From Bacteroidota bacterium (GTDB lineage: Bacteria; Bacteroidota; Ignavibacteria; Palsa-1295), in assembly GCA_021825235.1 (NCBI GenBank), contig JAKAIL010000009.1, positions 1 to 33,233 of the forward strand: DNA of 33,233 nt, in the 5' to 3' direction. Position 1 is the first letter of the stretch. The number at the start of each line of letters is the position of its first letter. The notes below the pieces were generated by a model. That model saw nothing but the letters and a program-made list of their open reading frames with translations. It was not told where the DNA came from and did no database searches. The translations under genes and the position numbers were made by a program. Of this stretch, positions 25,342-33,233 are shown one piece after another.

Positions 25342-26276
25342 GATGTAATAGACCGAGAAAATGTTTCCAGATGTCCCGCGCCGTTCACCATTTGGCAGGC
25401 GTGGAGCAATGCTGGCAGCATGGCATGAAGCGATTCTGTGGCGCCGCGTTCGGAACCGGGAAGATTCACGATAATGGTAGTGCCACGCTGTCCGGCAAGG
25501 GCACGCGAAAGTACGGAATGGGGAGTTCTCGCCGAGCCATAATAGCGGGCGATTTCTGCAAGCCCGGGAATTTCTCGGTCAAGAATGGAGCGGGTGGCTT
25601 CCGGAGTTACATCGCGCGGGCCGAGGCCGGTTCCACCAGTTGTGATGACAAAGTCCAAATGATCCTCGTCCGAAGCACGGCGGAGCCATGAAATGATAAG
25701 CGGTTTGTCATCGGGAAGAACGGCAATTTCATCTACAATTACCCCTGTATCGGTAAGCATTTGAGAAACAGCTTCCCCGGCAGTATCCTTTTTCGATCCT
25801 GAAGCTACCGAATCGGAAAGTACGAGCACGGCCGCGCGTAATCCTCGATCGAACCGATGCCGGAAGTCCGATTTGCCGCCCGTTTTTGCTTCGAGCCGCA
25901 CATCCCTGATTTCCATAGCGGCATCGATCATTTTGAGCATGTCGTACAACGTTAGCGCTGCGACCGTAGCGGCCGTCATCGCTTCCATTTCGACGCCGGT
26001 TTTCCAGACGGCTTTCACTTCCGTGCACACCTCGACTGAATCTTCACCGAGGGCGAAATCAATTCCCACATAGTCCAGAGGAAGCGAATGACAATAGGGA
26101 ATAAGGAGTTGTGTGTTTTTCGCGGCCTGGGTACCGGCCACACGCGCGACCATCAGCGGGTCTCCTTTGGGAACCCGGCCTTCGCGAATTGCTGAAATCG
26201 TTTCTCTCGCTACGGTGAGGCGGGCTCGTGCGCGCGCCGTTCGAAGGGTAGAGGATTTACCGGATACGTCGATCAT
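25338..26276 (-). CDS. moaCB: Bifunctional cyclic pyranopterin monophosphate synthase MoaC / MoaB-MogA-like protein (fusion)
   Basis: 312 aa; N-term MoaC (KNTQLLIPYCHSLPLDYVGIDF, GVEMEAMTAATVAALTLYDM), C-term MoaB/MogA (FVITTGGTGLGPRDVTPEAT, NLPGSERGATESL). ATGA overlap with moeA. Confidence 0.92.
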   Translation of the reverse strand: MIDVSGKSSTLRTARARARLTVARETISAIREGRVPKGDPLMVARVAGTQAAKNTQLLIPYCHSLPLDYVGIDFALGEDSVEVCTEVKAVWKTGVEMEAMTAATVAALTLYDMLKMIDAAMEIRDVRLEAKTGGKSDFRHRFDRGLRAAVLVLSDSVASGSKKDTAGEAVSQMLTDTGVIVDEIAVLPDDKPLIISWLRRASDEDHLDFVITTGGTGLGPRDVTPEATRSILDREIPGLAEIARYYGSARTPHSVLSRALAGQRGTTIIVNLPGSERGATESLHAMLPALLHACQMVNGAGHLETFSRSITS

Positions 26277-26282
26277 TCTTTG

Positions 26283-27311
26283 CTATCCTCCAATGGCGAT
26301 CATTTCACGCGAGTTCATCTGAATGAGCTCTTGTACGCTGGGATGTTGTTCCCATTTCAGCGCGAGCGTTGAACGAATCGCCGCTTCAACTTGGTCTTCG
26401 GAGGCATCGCTTCGCAGGAAATCTCTTAGATTCATTTCGCTGCTGCCGAAGAGGCAGGTCCGTAAGGTACCATCGGCAGTAAGGCGCAGCCGGTTGCAGT
26501 TCCCACAGAACTGGTCGGACATCGTTGTGATGAATCCGACGGAAATATCTTTGTCCTGTACCGTGAAGCGCCGCGCAGGACCTGCAATATGCGAATCGCC
26601 AAAAGCTTCTTCGAGTACATAGTGTGAATGGATCGCGGCCCGCATTTCTTGATACGTCACACAGGCACTCGCGTCCCATCCATTATTGGGAAACGGCATA
26701 AACTCGATAAACCGAACTTCTATCTTAGGACCGTCAGTAGATGCGAGTTGCCTTAGCTGCGCGCCAAACTCGATAAGATCGCCAAGTTCGTCCTCATTTA
26801 CGCCGCGGATGACGACGGTATTGAGTTTGATCCAGTCGAATGCGCCGCCGCGCGTGGAACGAAATTGTACGGCGGCGCGAATAGCTCGGATTATGCGGTC
26901 GAGCGTAGTGCGGCGTGTAAGTTGGCGGAAGCGATCGGCGCGAAGGGAATCGAGGCTGATATTTAAATGGCGCACACCGGCGTGCCACAGCGCCGGGAGC
27001 TTTTCTTCGAGCAGGAGACCATTGGTGGAAAGCGCAAGTTCCTCAAGCCCGGGAATGCGAGCCAGTTCAGCGCAGAGCGGCTCGATCTTTGGCCGGACGA
27101 GCGGCTCGCCGCCCGTGATGCGAATCTTACGAATACCGAGCCGGACAAAAATCCGGGCCAGCCGTAGCAGTTCGGAATCCGTCAGGAGCGACTGCTGTGG
27201 TGCCGGTACGATACCATCGTAAGGCATACAATAGGCGCAGCGCAAGTTACAGTGCTCCGTGACAGAGATGCGGAGATAATCGTGTGTGCGCTGGAAAGAA
27301 TCGACGAGCAT
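26283..27311 (-). CDS. moaA: GTP 3',8-cyclase MoaA (radical SAM)
   Basis: 342 aa; EHCNLRCAYCMPYDG, ITGGEPLVR, CGNCNRLRLTADGTLRTCLF. Confidence 0.94.
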   Translation of the reverse strand: MLVDSFQRTHDYLRISVTEHCNLRCAYCMPYDGIVPAPQQSLLTDSELLRLARIFVRLGIRKIRITGGEPLVRPKIEPLCAELARIPGLEELALSTNGLLLEEKLPALWHAGVRHLNISLDSLRADRFRQLTRRTTLDRIIRAIRAAVQFRSTRGGAFDWIKLNTVVIRGVNEDELGDLIEFGAQLRQLASTDGPKIEVRFIEFMPFPNNGWDASACVTYQEMRAAIHSHYVLEEAFGDSHIAGPARRFTVQDKDISVGFITTMSDQFCGNCNRLRLTADGTLRTCLFGSSEMNLRDFLRSDASEDQVEAAIRSTLALKWEQHPSVQELIQMNSREMIAIGG

Positions 27312-27363
27312 CCGGATGCTAAACCTTCCGGAACCGCCGTTTGTGCCGCCAATACCAAGCGTT

Positions 27364-30183
27364 TTATTTCACCACCTGGGATTCTTCGGTCGTAACCTGG
27401 GACTGCTTCTGTACCGTAAAATTCAGACCCTCGACCACATCTCCATCGTCCACGCTTTTGACGGTGAAGTCAATGAAAGCGGGTTTTGTGGTAGCGTGCA
27501 GGAGTGCGAGTTGGTGCGGGTCCACCTGGATGCGGTATTTCCCGGGCATGATGCCCATGTAGTAATACTCGCCGTTGGAATACGAGAGTAAATCCTGGCT
27601 AAAGGAAAGTTCGCTGGTATCCACGCCGGGTTCCCAATGGCGGACGATCATGCGCGCGCCGCCCAGCGCGTCCGATTTACCGTTCTTCATTTGCATCACG
27701 TACCCTTCGATCTGCCCGGCGCTGGCAAGTGGTATTTCGATCTTTGCAAAGCCGTTGGCGGGCGGAGTCACTTCGAAGCTCGAAAACTTCGGCATGAGTG
27801 AAATGTTGTCGAGATTGGCGGTCGAAGTCTGCACGAAATACGGAGTGTACGGTTCCAGATTGGTAATTCGCAGGATTCCGGAATCGGAGGTGGTTGCCTG
27901 GCCCGGCGCGCGCGCGAAGCCGAATTTTGGCACGAGCGGTTCCCCATCGTCCCACTTACCGTCGCCATTCTTATCGATATACGGAATGACCTCGATGCCG
28001 CCGCGTCGTACTTCCGGACGGTTACTGGTAAAGAATCCGGTTCCCGCATCGAAGCCGATGGAGCCCTGCACCGTGGCGCTGCTGCTGATCGGAGTGGTGC
28101 TGGCCGCACTGGAGGTAAAGCCCACCTGCATCTCCGGCAGCGTGGTGCGCAGGGCAAGCTGAAAGCTCGTGGCGCTCGATAGGCCAAAGGTACGTACCGC
28201 CGTCAGATCGAGATTCGCCCAGTCCCCGAGCATCTTCGTAAGCTGGAACTGTGCGGAGTTCAGCGTGCGCGTCGTGTAGTCCAGGTTCAACTCTGGACGA
28301 AGGATTATTCCACCAAAGAGCATGAGCGAAAGCCCGGCCTGCCCGGTTGCATCGCCCATGGGCACGAGTGAAAATGCATTGCGAAGGAAATATCCGTTGG
28401 CGGAGATATTCACAGAAGTTCCAAAAACGTTCATCATGATTTCCGGCGAAAGAGCCAGGTTGCCGGAGTCGGTGTTCATTGGCAAGTCCGTGGCGGCGAG
28501 CCGCAGGCTTCCAAGCCCGAGTGGAAGCGGCGCGGAAAGTGTCAGCTTCCGCTGGTCCTGCATATAGAACGGATTGGTTACAGGCGAAGTCCCCAGCAGC
28601 GAGGAGGTCGTTCTGCCGGATAGCGGCTTATCGTACTCGGCATCGAGGGAAAGCCCGAGCGGGCCGGTGTAATTCATGGTTCCCCGGTAGCCGCTGCCAT
28701 CATAGTACTCGCCACTCAGCAGAATATTGCCGGGAAGTGCGAGCGAGGCACTTCCATACGGTGTGACGTTCGACTGGCCAAAGGAGATTCCCGTTCCGCT
28801 GCCCAGCACTGGGGAACCCAGGAACCGCACGCCGCCGCCAACCGTCATCCGGGTACTTACACCCATCTTCATATCGAGTTGGCCAAGGCTATTGGAGAGG
28901 CTCGGGTTCGAGAGGGAAGTGCCGCCCGTCAGCGTATATTCCAGTTGACCGGGGTGCAGGAAAGTATACGGAATTCGAAGGTCCTCTACCTGCGTGCGCA
29001 CTTCGCCATAGGGACCATAGAATTTCAGCTTGATATTCGTCGCACCATACGAAAGCGGAAGGGTGAACTTGTAGTAGCCGGTCTGGTCCGCCTTCGTGTA
29101 ATTGACGAGCGCATCGTTCACATAAAGTTCCACTGTCCAGTCCGGCTGGGTATGATCGCTGATCGTGTACGTGGTGAACGAGGTCTTATAGGAATTATCA
29201 ATATTCGAAATCTGGAAGCCGACCATGCTGGCCGGCAACTGCATCGTGGTAAAAAGTGCGTCCTGGCGGCCAATGAGAATTTGCCGGACGAGATCGCTGT
29301 TCTGCACGGAATACCGCCATTGCCAAGGTAACTCCTGCCAATCTATTTTCTGCCGGCTCTCGCCCTGGAGCGTCACGTCCATATCGCCGCCGAAGAGCTG
29401 GCCGCCGCCATAGAGCTGATACTGGGCCGGAGCTGCGCTTGGGCGCACCCCCTGCGTGTACTGGTAGGAACCGGAATAGTCCAGCGTCCCGAGCGAAAAG
29501 AGCGAACGTTGAAGGCCGAAGGTCTCGTCCGGCTTTTCCGTGAAGCTGCCGAAGGCACTGAGATTGTTTTTCCGCGCCGCAGCTTCTTTCATTTCGCTTT
29601 CGGCGGGAAGCGGCTCGCCGGATTTCAGTTCCACGCTAAGCGCACGGAAATCGAAGATGCACTTGAGGTTAAAAATTTTCTCGAATTCGTCCAGCCGCAG
29701 GTAGCCGCCGTCGGAACGAATTACGAACGCATCGGCGCTTAGGTCATAGCGTTCCTGCTGGAACGTAATTGCCCGGGTGGCATTGTCGATCGTATACGGC
29801 CGGGCGGGGTCGATATAAAAGCCCGAGAATGAGTTCCCATCCGCCGAGGCATCGCACTTGATATGCGCAAAATTGAAGACGTCCGAAGGCTGGAGATACA
29901 GGTCCGGCCCAATGAGCAACGCATTGATATTCGTCGAGCCGATGGCCCGGTTCCACAGCTCGACATCGATCTCGTAATCGCTTTGGGCCTCCTGGGCCGG
30001 AGTCGTCACCTCCTGGCCCTTTTCCGGCGTCGGGGAACTGGGAAAGTGGCTTTGCGCCCGGGCGCCCCGCGGCAGCGCGAGGGCCACAGCGAGGGCCAGT
30101 ACGAGCGCCGCTACGCCGCTTAGGAGCGCGGCGGAGCGAAAATGCGCGGCGGAGCGAAGGAAGCGTCGAGTTCCCACGGACAT
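27364..30183 (-). CDS. Outer-membrane usher-like protein of a chaperone-usher-type fimbrial system
   Basis: 939 aa with signal peptide; VELYVNDALVNYTKADQTGYYKFTLPLSYGATNIKLKFYGPYGE, predominantly beta-strand-like; sits with chaperone and pilin-like genes. Confidence 0.7.
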   Translation of the reverse strand: MSVGTRRFLRSAAHFRSAALLSGVAALVLALAVALALPRGARAQSHFPSSPTPEKGQEVTTPAQEAQSDYEIDVELWNRAIGSTNINALLIGPDLYLQPSDVFNFAHIKCDASADGNSFSGFYIDPARPYTIDNATRAITFQQERYDLSADAFVIRSDGGYLRLDEFEKIFNLKCIFDFRALSVELKSGEPLPAESEMKEAAARKNNLSAFGSFTEKPDETFGLQRSLFSLGTLDYSGSYQYTQGVRPSAAPAQYQLYGGGQLFGGDMDVTLQGESRQKIDWQELPWQWRYSVQNSDLVRQILIGRQDALFTTMQLPASMVGFQISNIDNSYKTSFTTYTISDHTQPDWTVELYVNDALVNYTKADQTGYYKFTLPLSYGATNIKLKFYGPYGEVRTQVEDLRIPYTFLHPGQLEYTLTGGTSLSNPSLSNSLGQLDMKMGVSTRMTVGGGVRFLGSPVLGSGTGISFGQSNVTPYGSASLALPGNILLSGEYYDGSGYRGTMNYTGPLGLSLDAEYDKPLSGRTTSSLLGTSPVTNPFYMQDQRKLTLSAPLPLGLGSLRLAATDLPMNTDSGNLALSPEIMMNVFGTSVNISANGYFLRNAFSLVPMGDATGQAGLSLMLFGGIILRPELNLDYTTRTLNSAQFQLTKMLGDWANLDLTAVRTFGLSSATSFQLALRTTLPEMQVGFTSSAASTTPISSSATVQGSIGFDAGTGFFTSNRPEVRRGGIEVIPYIDKNGDGKWDDGEPLVPKFGFARAPGQATTSDSGILRITNLEPYTPYFVQTSTANLDNISLMPKFSSFEVTPPANGFAKIEIPLASAGQIEGYVMQMKNGKSDALGGARMIVRHWEPGVDTSELSFSQDLLSYSNGEYYYMGIMPGKYRIQVDPHQLALLHATTKPAFIDFTVKSVDDGDVVEGLNFTVQKQSQVTTEESQVVK

Positions 30184-30660
30184 AATTTAGTGGGCGTCCC
30201 TGTGAAAAAGTTCTCGCCGGACGGACCGGATGGAGCCGATTGGTTCCCGTCGCGAATGGGAACGAAAAGTGTCGGGCGTGCCGTGCCCGGTTGGTCCCCA
30301 TGCATACGTGCCTGCATATTTCCGCTGTTTCTCCCGATCCATTGGCACCCCTTTTGCATTTCTTCTGAAAAACTACCGCCCCTTAAAAATAGCTCAAATT
30401 CGCCAATTGTTGCGATTTTACCGTTTTCTATCCACACCCCGATGTGGATAACTCGCCGTTTTTGAAAACCCCATTAATACTGGATAAAGTATATAAAAAT
30501 GAGTAAAAGAATATGGTTATCAACATAGCGGGAACAAAATCCAAAAGTTTTTGTTCAAATTCGTAATGAATGCTATTCCCGCAAAATGAATTTTGCCCAT
30601 TCCCCGGACCCCCGGCTTCCGGTCCCCGGCTCCCCGACCCCGGTCCTCGATACCCGCCCC

Positions 30661-31521
30661 TTACTTCGCCGCGAGGTCCGTCGTGGCGAGCACGCTCTCC
30701 TTCGGATTATCGGTCAGCGTCTGGAACTCGAGCAGGAGGCTGCCGGTCTTCGGGTCCACGCCCTTGGGCATTTGATAGGCGACCTGCACTTTGCGCGTCG
30801 CCAGATCGGTATAGACGGCGAGGCCCTTCACAATTCCGACCTGCTGCTCGTGCCCGTCCTTGTCTTTGAACATCACGACGAGGGAACCATAGCACTCTTC
30901 GTCTCCGGTACGGTTCAGGTTGGCCATGACGACGCCCTTGCCGGAATCCGAGGTCGTGTAGAACCCGCTGTCGAGCGAAACGACCGGTGGCTTCGTCTGG
31001 TAATCGACGATGACCGGGATCGAAATGCCGAAAATGGGGCGGAGCGTGAGGCTGATCGTATGGTTGGAGGTATCGCGCACCTGCGTTTCGATGGCCTTCG
31101 CTTTATCGATCGACCGGAAATAGAGGTGGGAACGGTATTCGCCGGGCTGAAGCCCCTGCGGTTTCAGGAATTGCACGCGGACTGCCTGGGATTCGTGCGG
31201 AGCCAGCGTCACCTGCAACGGAAAATAGCGGACCAGCTTATCGCAATAGGTCGCCGCATACGTGGAGACGCTATCCGGGATTTCGGTGAACGATCCGTCC
31301 TCGTTCATCTTGTAATGGACGAGCGAGATCACGAAGTCCGCCGAATCGTTACCGGAGTTAAAGAGCGTTACATTCGCGAAGCGATGCCGGTCATCGAGCA
31401 CGACGCGCTTCGGGTTAATCATGAGCGCGCCCTGCGCGAGCGCGGTGGAAGCGAGGAGCAGCGACGCAAGGAGTGGCAACGCTACGGGTGCGAGCAGGGT
31501 GTGTTTGGTCAGGTTCTTCAT
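30661..31521 (-). CDS. Periplasmic pilus chaperone-like protein
   Basis: 286 aa, signal peptide; ALMINPKRVVLDDRHRFANVTLFNSGNDSADFVISL, Ig-like first strands typical of fimbrial chaperones. Confidence 0.7.
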   Translation of the reverse strand: MKNLTKHTLLAPVALPLLASLLLASTALAQGALMINPKRVVLDDRHRFANVTLFNSGNDSADFVISLVHYKMNEDGSFTEIPDSVSTYAATYCDKLVRYFPLQVTLAPHESQAVRVQFLKPQGLQPGEYRSHLYFRSIDKAKAIETQVRDTSNHTISLTLRPIFGISIPVIVDYQTKPPVVSLDSGFYTTSDSGKGVVMANLNRTGDEECYGSLVVMFKDKDGHEQQVGIVKGLAVYTDLATRKVQVAYQMPKGVDPKTGSLLLEFQTLTDNPKESVLATTDLAAK

Positions 31522-31522
31522 C

Positions 31523-32197
31523 TTAATTGTAATCGAGTGTCACGTAAAAATTCCCGGAGTAACTTCCGCTTTTTTGGTTGGCGTTCACATGGAGCGTGGC
31601 GCCAATGGAAATATCTCCTTTGGTGCGAGTGAAGTTGTAGGTATCGGCGGTCATGGTTTCGGTGCCGCCTACGCGCGTGAGCGTGGAGGAGTTCGAAATC
31701 GAGAGCTGGCACGTCATGCCATGCCGTGTAAAATTGGAATTACAGTCGTTCGTCTGGTTATCGTCGTCTTCGTTACGGTCGTATTCGTTGTTGTCGTTCG
31801 AGCAGTGGTCGTCCTCTTCGCAGTGCGTGGGGTTATCGAGATTGAGTTCGATCTCGGCGGCCTGCGGCGCGTAACCGGGGACCCCGGTATGGCCATAGAC
31901 GCCCCCGGTGTACGTGGCGATGCTGGAGGTGTTGAGCACGATGGTTCCCGGGCTGGCGCTGGTAAACATCGCGCCAAAGTTCAGGCCTTTGATGACCGTG
32001 AACTGGCAGCCCTCGCCATCGTCCTGCGTGGAGTTCGGCACCGAGCGTGGCGCGCGGAGCGAGTCCGTGGGGGTCGCGTGCGCCAGGCGGGGCAGCAAAG
32101 CAAAAGCCAGCGCCATGCACAGTGCGATGCTCCGAATTCCGTTTTTGTCAGTCGTTTCCATTGGTTTCTGATGTTCTCGCCGCCTGGGTTCCCGCAT
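31523..32197 (-). CDS. DUF4402-like secreted pilin/surface protein
   Basis: 224 aa, signal peptide; IKGLNFGAMFTSASPGTIVLNTS, ATLHVNANQKSGSYSGNFYVTLDYN C-terminal pattern. Confidence 0.65.
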   Translation of the reverse strand: MREPRRREHQKPMETTDKNGIRSIALCMALAFALLPRLAHATPTDSLRAPRSVPNSTQDDGEGCQFTVIKGLNFGAMFTSASPGTIVLNTSSIATYTGGVYGHTGVPGYAPQAAEIELNLDNPTHCEEDDHCSNDNNEYDRNEDDDNQTNDCNSNFTRHGMTCQLSISNSSTLTRVGGTETMTADTYNFTRTKGDISIGATLHVNANQKSGSYSGNFYVTLDYN

Positions 32198-32278
32198 TCG
32201 CGGGAATGACCGGTTTGCTGTTGCGCGAAGCGCTGCGCGCGTGACGCCCTGTCATCCCCGCGAATGCGGGGATCCACG
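32186..32278. repeat. Inverted pair of palindromic repeats (TTCCCGCATTCGCGGGAA and ATCCCCGCGAATGCGGGGAT)
   Basis: 32189-32206 and 32254-32273; wider copies GTCATTCCCGCGAATGCGGGAACCCAGG (rev. comp.) and GTCATCCCCGCGAATGCGGGGATCC are in opposite orientation. Confidence 0.8.
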
Positions 32279-32288
32279 TTCTCCACTA

Positions 32289-32858
32289 CTAATTGTAATT
32301 CACCTCGACCTGGAACGTGTGCGTGTAGAGTCCCGGGTTTGCATCGGAGGGTACGTAGAGCACGCCGCCGATGTAGATCGTTGCGTTGCCGTTGCTATCG
32401 AAGGTGGTGTTGCCGTCCACGTCCACATCGTGTACGTGGAGGTCCCAGGAGGGTGTGCCTTCCTTTAAGAGGAACGACCCCGCGGTCGAAGCGTGGAAGC
32501 TGTATCCCGGCTCGCCGGTAACGGCAAATTTTGCCATGTGCGGCGGCTTCTGCGCCGTGAGCGTTACGCCCGGATAGATGGAGCTCGGATCGAATTCCTC
32601 CGGGCCGGGCGTGAAGCTGTTTCCGTCCTCGGTCCCGTCCAGTGTGACCGTGCCGGTGCCCGAGGGCGGCGGCACCACGTATCCGAATTCGAGGTCCTGA
32701 ATTTTTGTGATGCCGATGGGCTGCACGCGCTCGCAATGCGCATCGAAATTGCAGCAGTTCCCGCCGTTGTCCTTTTGGGCGCGCGCGTCATGCGTGGTGC
32801 CCAGGAGCACCAGCAGAGCCGCGGCCGCCATTCCAAAGAGATTCCAGTTCCGACGCAT
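32289..32858 (-). CDS. DUF4402-like secreted pilin/surface protein
   Basis: 189 aa, signal peptide; IGITKIQDLEFGYVVPP, GVLYVPSDANPGLYTHTFQVEVNYN. Confidence 0.65.
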   Translation of the reverse strand: MRRNWNLFGMAAAALLVLLGTTHDARAQKDNGGNCCNFDAHCERVQPIGITKIQDLEFGYVVPPPSGTGTVTLDGTEDGNSFTPGPEEFDPSSIYPGVTLTAQKPPHMAKFAVTGEPGYSFHASTAGSFLLKEGTPSWDLHVHDVDVDGNTTFDSNGNATIYIGGVLYVPSDANPGLYTHTFQVEVNYN

Positions 32859-32859
32859 A

Positions 32860-33233
32860 TTATGGATTTACGATGATAAGATTATAGACATCGCCCTGCG
32901 CCGGGGTATTGTCCAGCGTGATCGCAGCAGTTCCCGCGCCCGTGGCCTTTGCGCTCTTGATGAACGTGGCCACGCCTGCCGCGCTCGAAAGCGTCGCGAT
33001 AATCACCGAGGACGTCCCGGCGATATCGCTGTTCGAAATCGTTACCGTATTGCCCGAAATGGCCCCGGCTTCGGTGGCGCTGACGGTATGAAGCTCCGCG
33101 TAATGGTTCGTGGCCGCGCCGCGCAGTTTCGGAGTCGAAACGCTGGTATTGAAAGTGGCCGCGCCGTTGCTCGTCACGAGCCAGTGGTTGCCGGAGCCTT
33201 GAATGTCGTAGGCATTCGTCCCGCCAATGTTGA
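32860..33233 (-). CDS. C-terminal part of an Ala/Ser/Thr-rich surface or adhesin-like protein, truncated by window end
   Basis: Open frame runs to the window edge (NIGGTNAYDIQGSGNHWLVTSNGAATFNTSV...), so the listed GTG at 33177 is probably not the true start. Confidence 0.55.
   Translation of the reverse strand, partial: NIGGTNAYDIQGSGNHWLVTSNGAATFNTSVSTPKLRGAATNHYAELHTVSATEAGAISGNTVTISNSDIAGTSSVIIATLSSAAGVATFIKSAKATGAGTAAITLDNTPAQGDVYNLIIVNP

Noticed and set aside
30586-31632. 348-aa plus-strand ORF opposite the pilus chaperone
   Set aside because: Arg/Asp-rich shadow frame; starts in the GC-rich repeat and overlaps the signal-peptide-bearing chaperone gene.
31421-32209. 262-aa plus-strand ORF opposite the DUF4402-like gene
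   Set aside because: Val/Arg-rich shadow of the low-complexity acidic segment; minus strand has the signal peptide and conserved C-terminus.

Overview
The window is mostly one anaerobic aromatic-degradation locus. (1) A minus-strand, end-overlapping gene set (about 153-6652): 4-hydroxybenzoyl-CoA reductase (hcrB, plus a fused hcrC-hcrA), an SDR, a hemerythrin-like protein, XdhC-family and MocA-like Mo-cofactor maturation proteins. (2) A plus-strand operon (about 6966-23321): ATP-dependent class I, Bzd-type benzoyl-CoA reductase (bzdN/O/P/Q order), an acyl-CoA ligase, a second HgdB/BcrB-like protein, a ketopantoate-reductase-like/HgdC-type ATPase fusion, thiolase, and the lower benzoyl-CoA pathway (had, oah, dch) with a HAD-ECH beta-oxidation fusion. 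(3) A TauE/SafE transporter. (4) A minus-strand molybdopterin set (moeA, moaC-moaB fusion, moaA). (5) A chaperone-usher-like fimbrial locus (usher, chaperone, two DUF4402-like pilins, one truncated surface protein). A truncated tRNA-Ser lies at the left edge. The best candidate for an undescribed system is the 13.8-16.9 kb module: an orphan HgdB-like reductase/dehydratase subunit coupled to an activator ATPase that is fused to a ketopantoate-reductase-like NAD(P)-binding domain. Other signals: a six-copy dyad GGATGA-N4-TCATCC with conserved arms and variable centres, in-frame repeat-derived peptides in HcrCA and Had, and a divergent control region with a perfect 16-bp palindrome and a 15-bp direct repeat. 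All family calls come from reading the translations; no searches were run.
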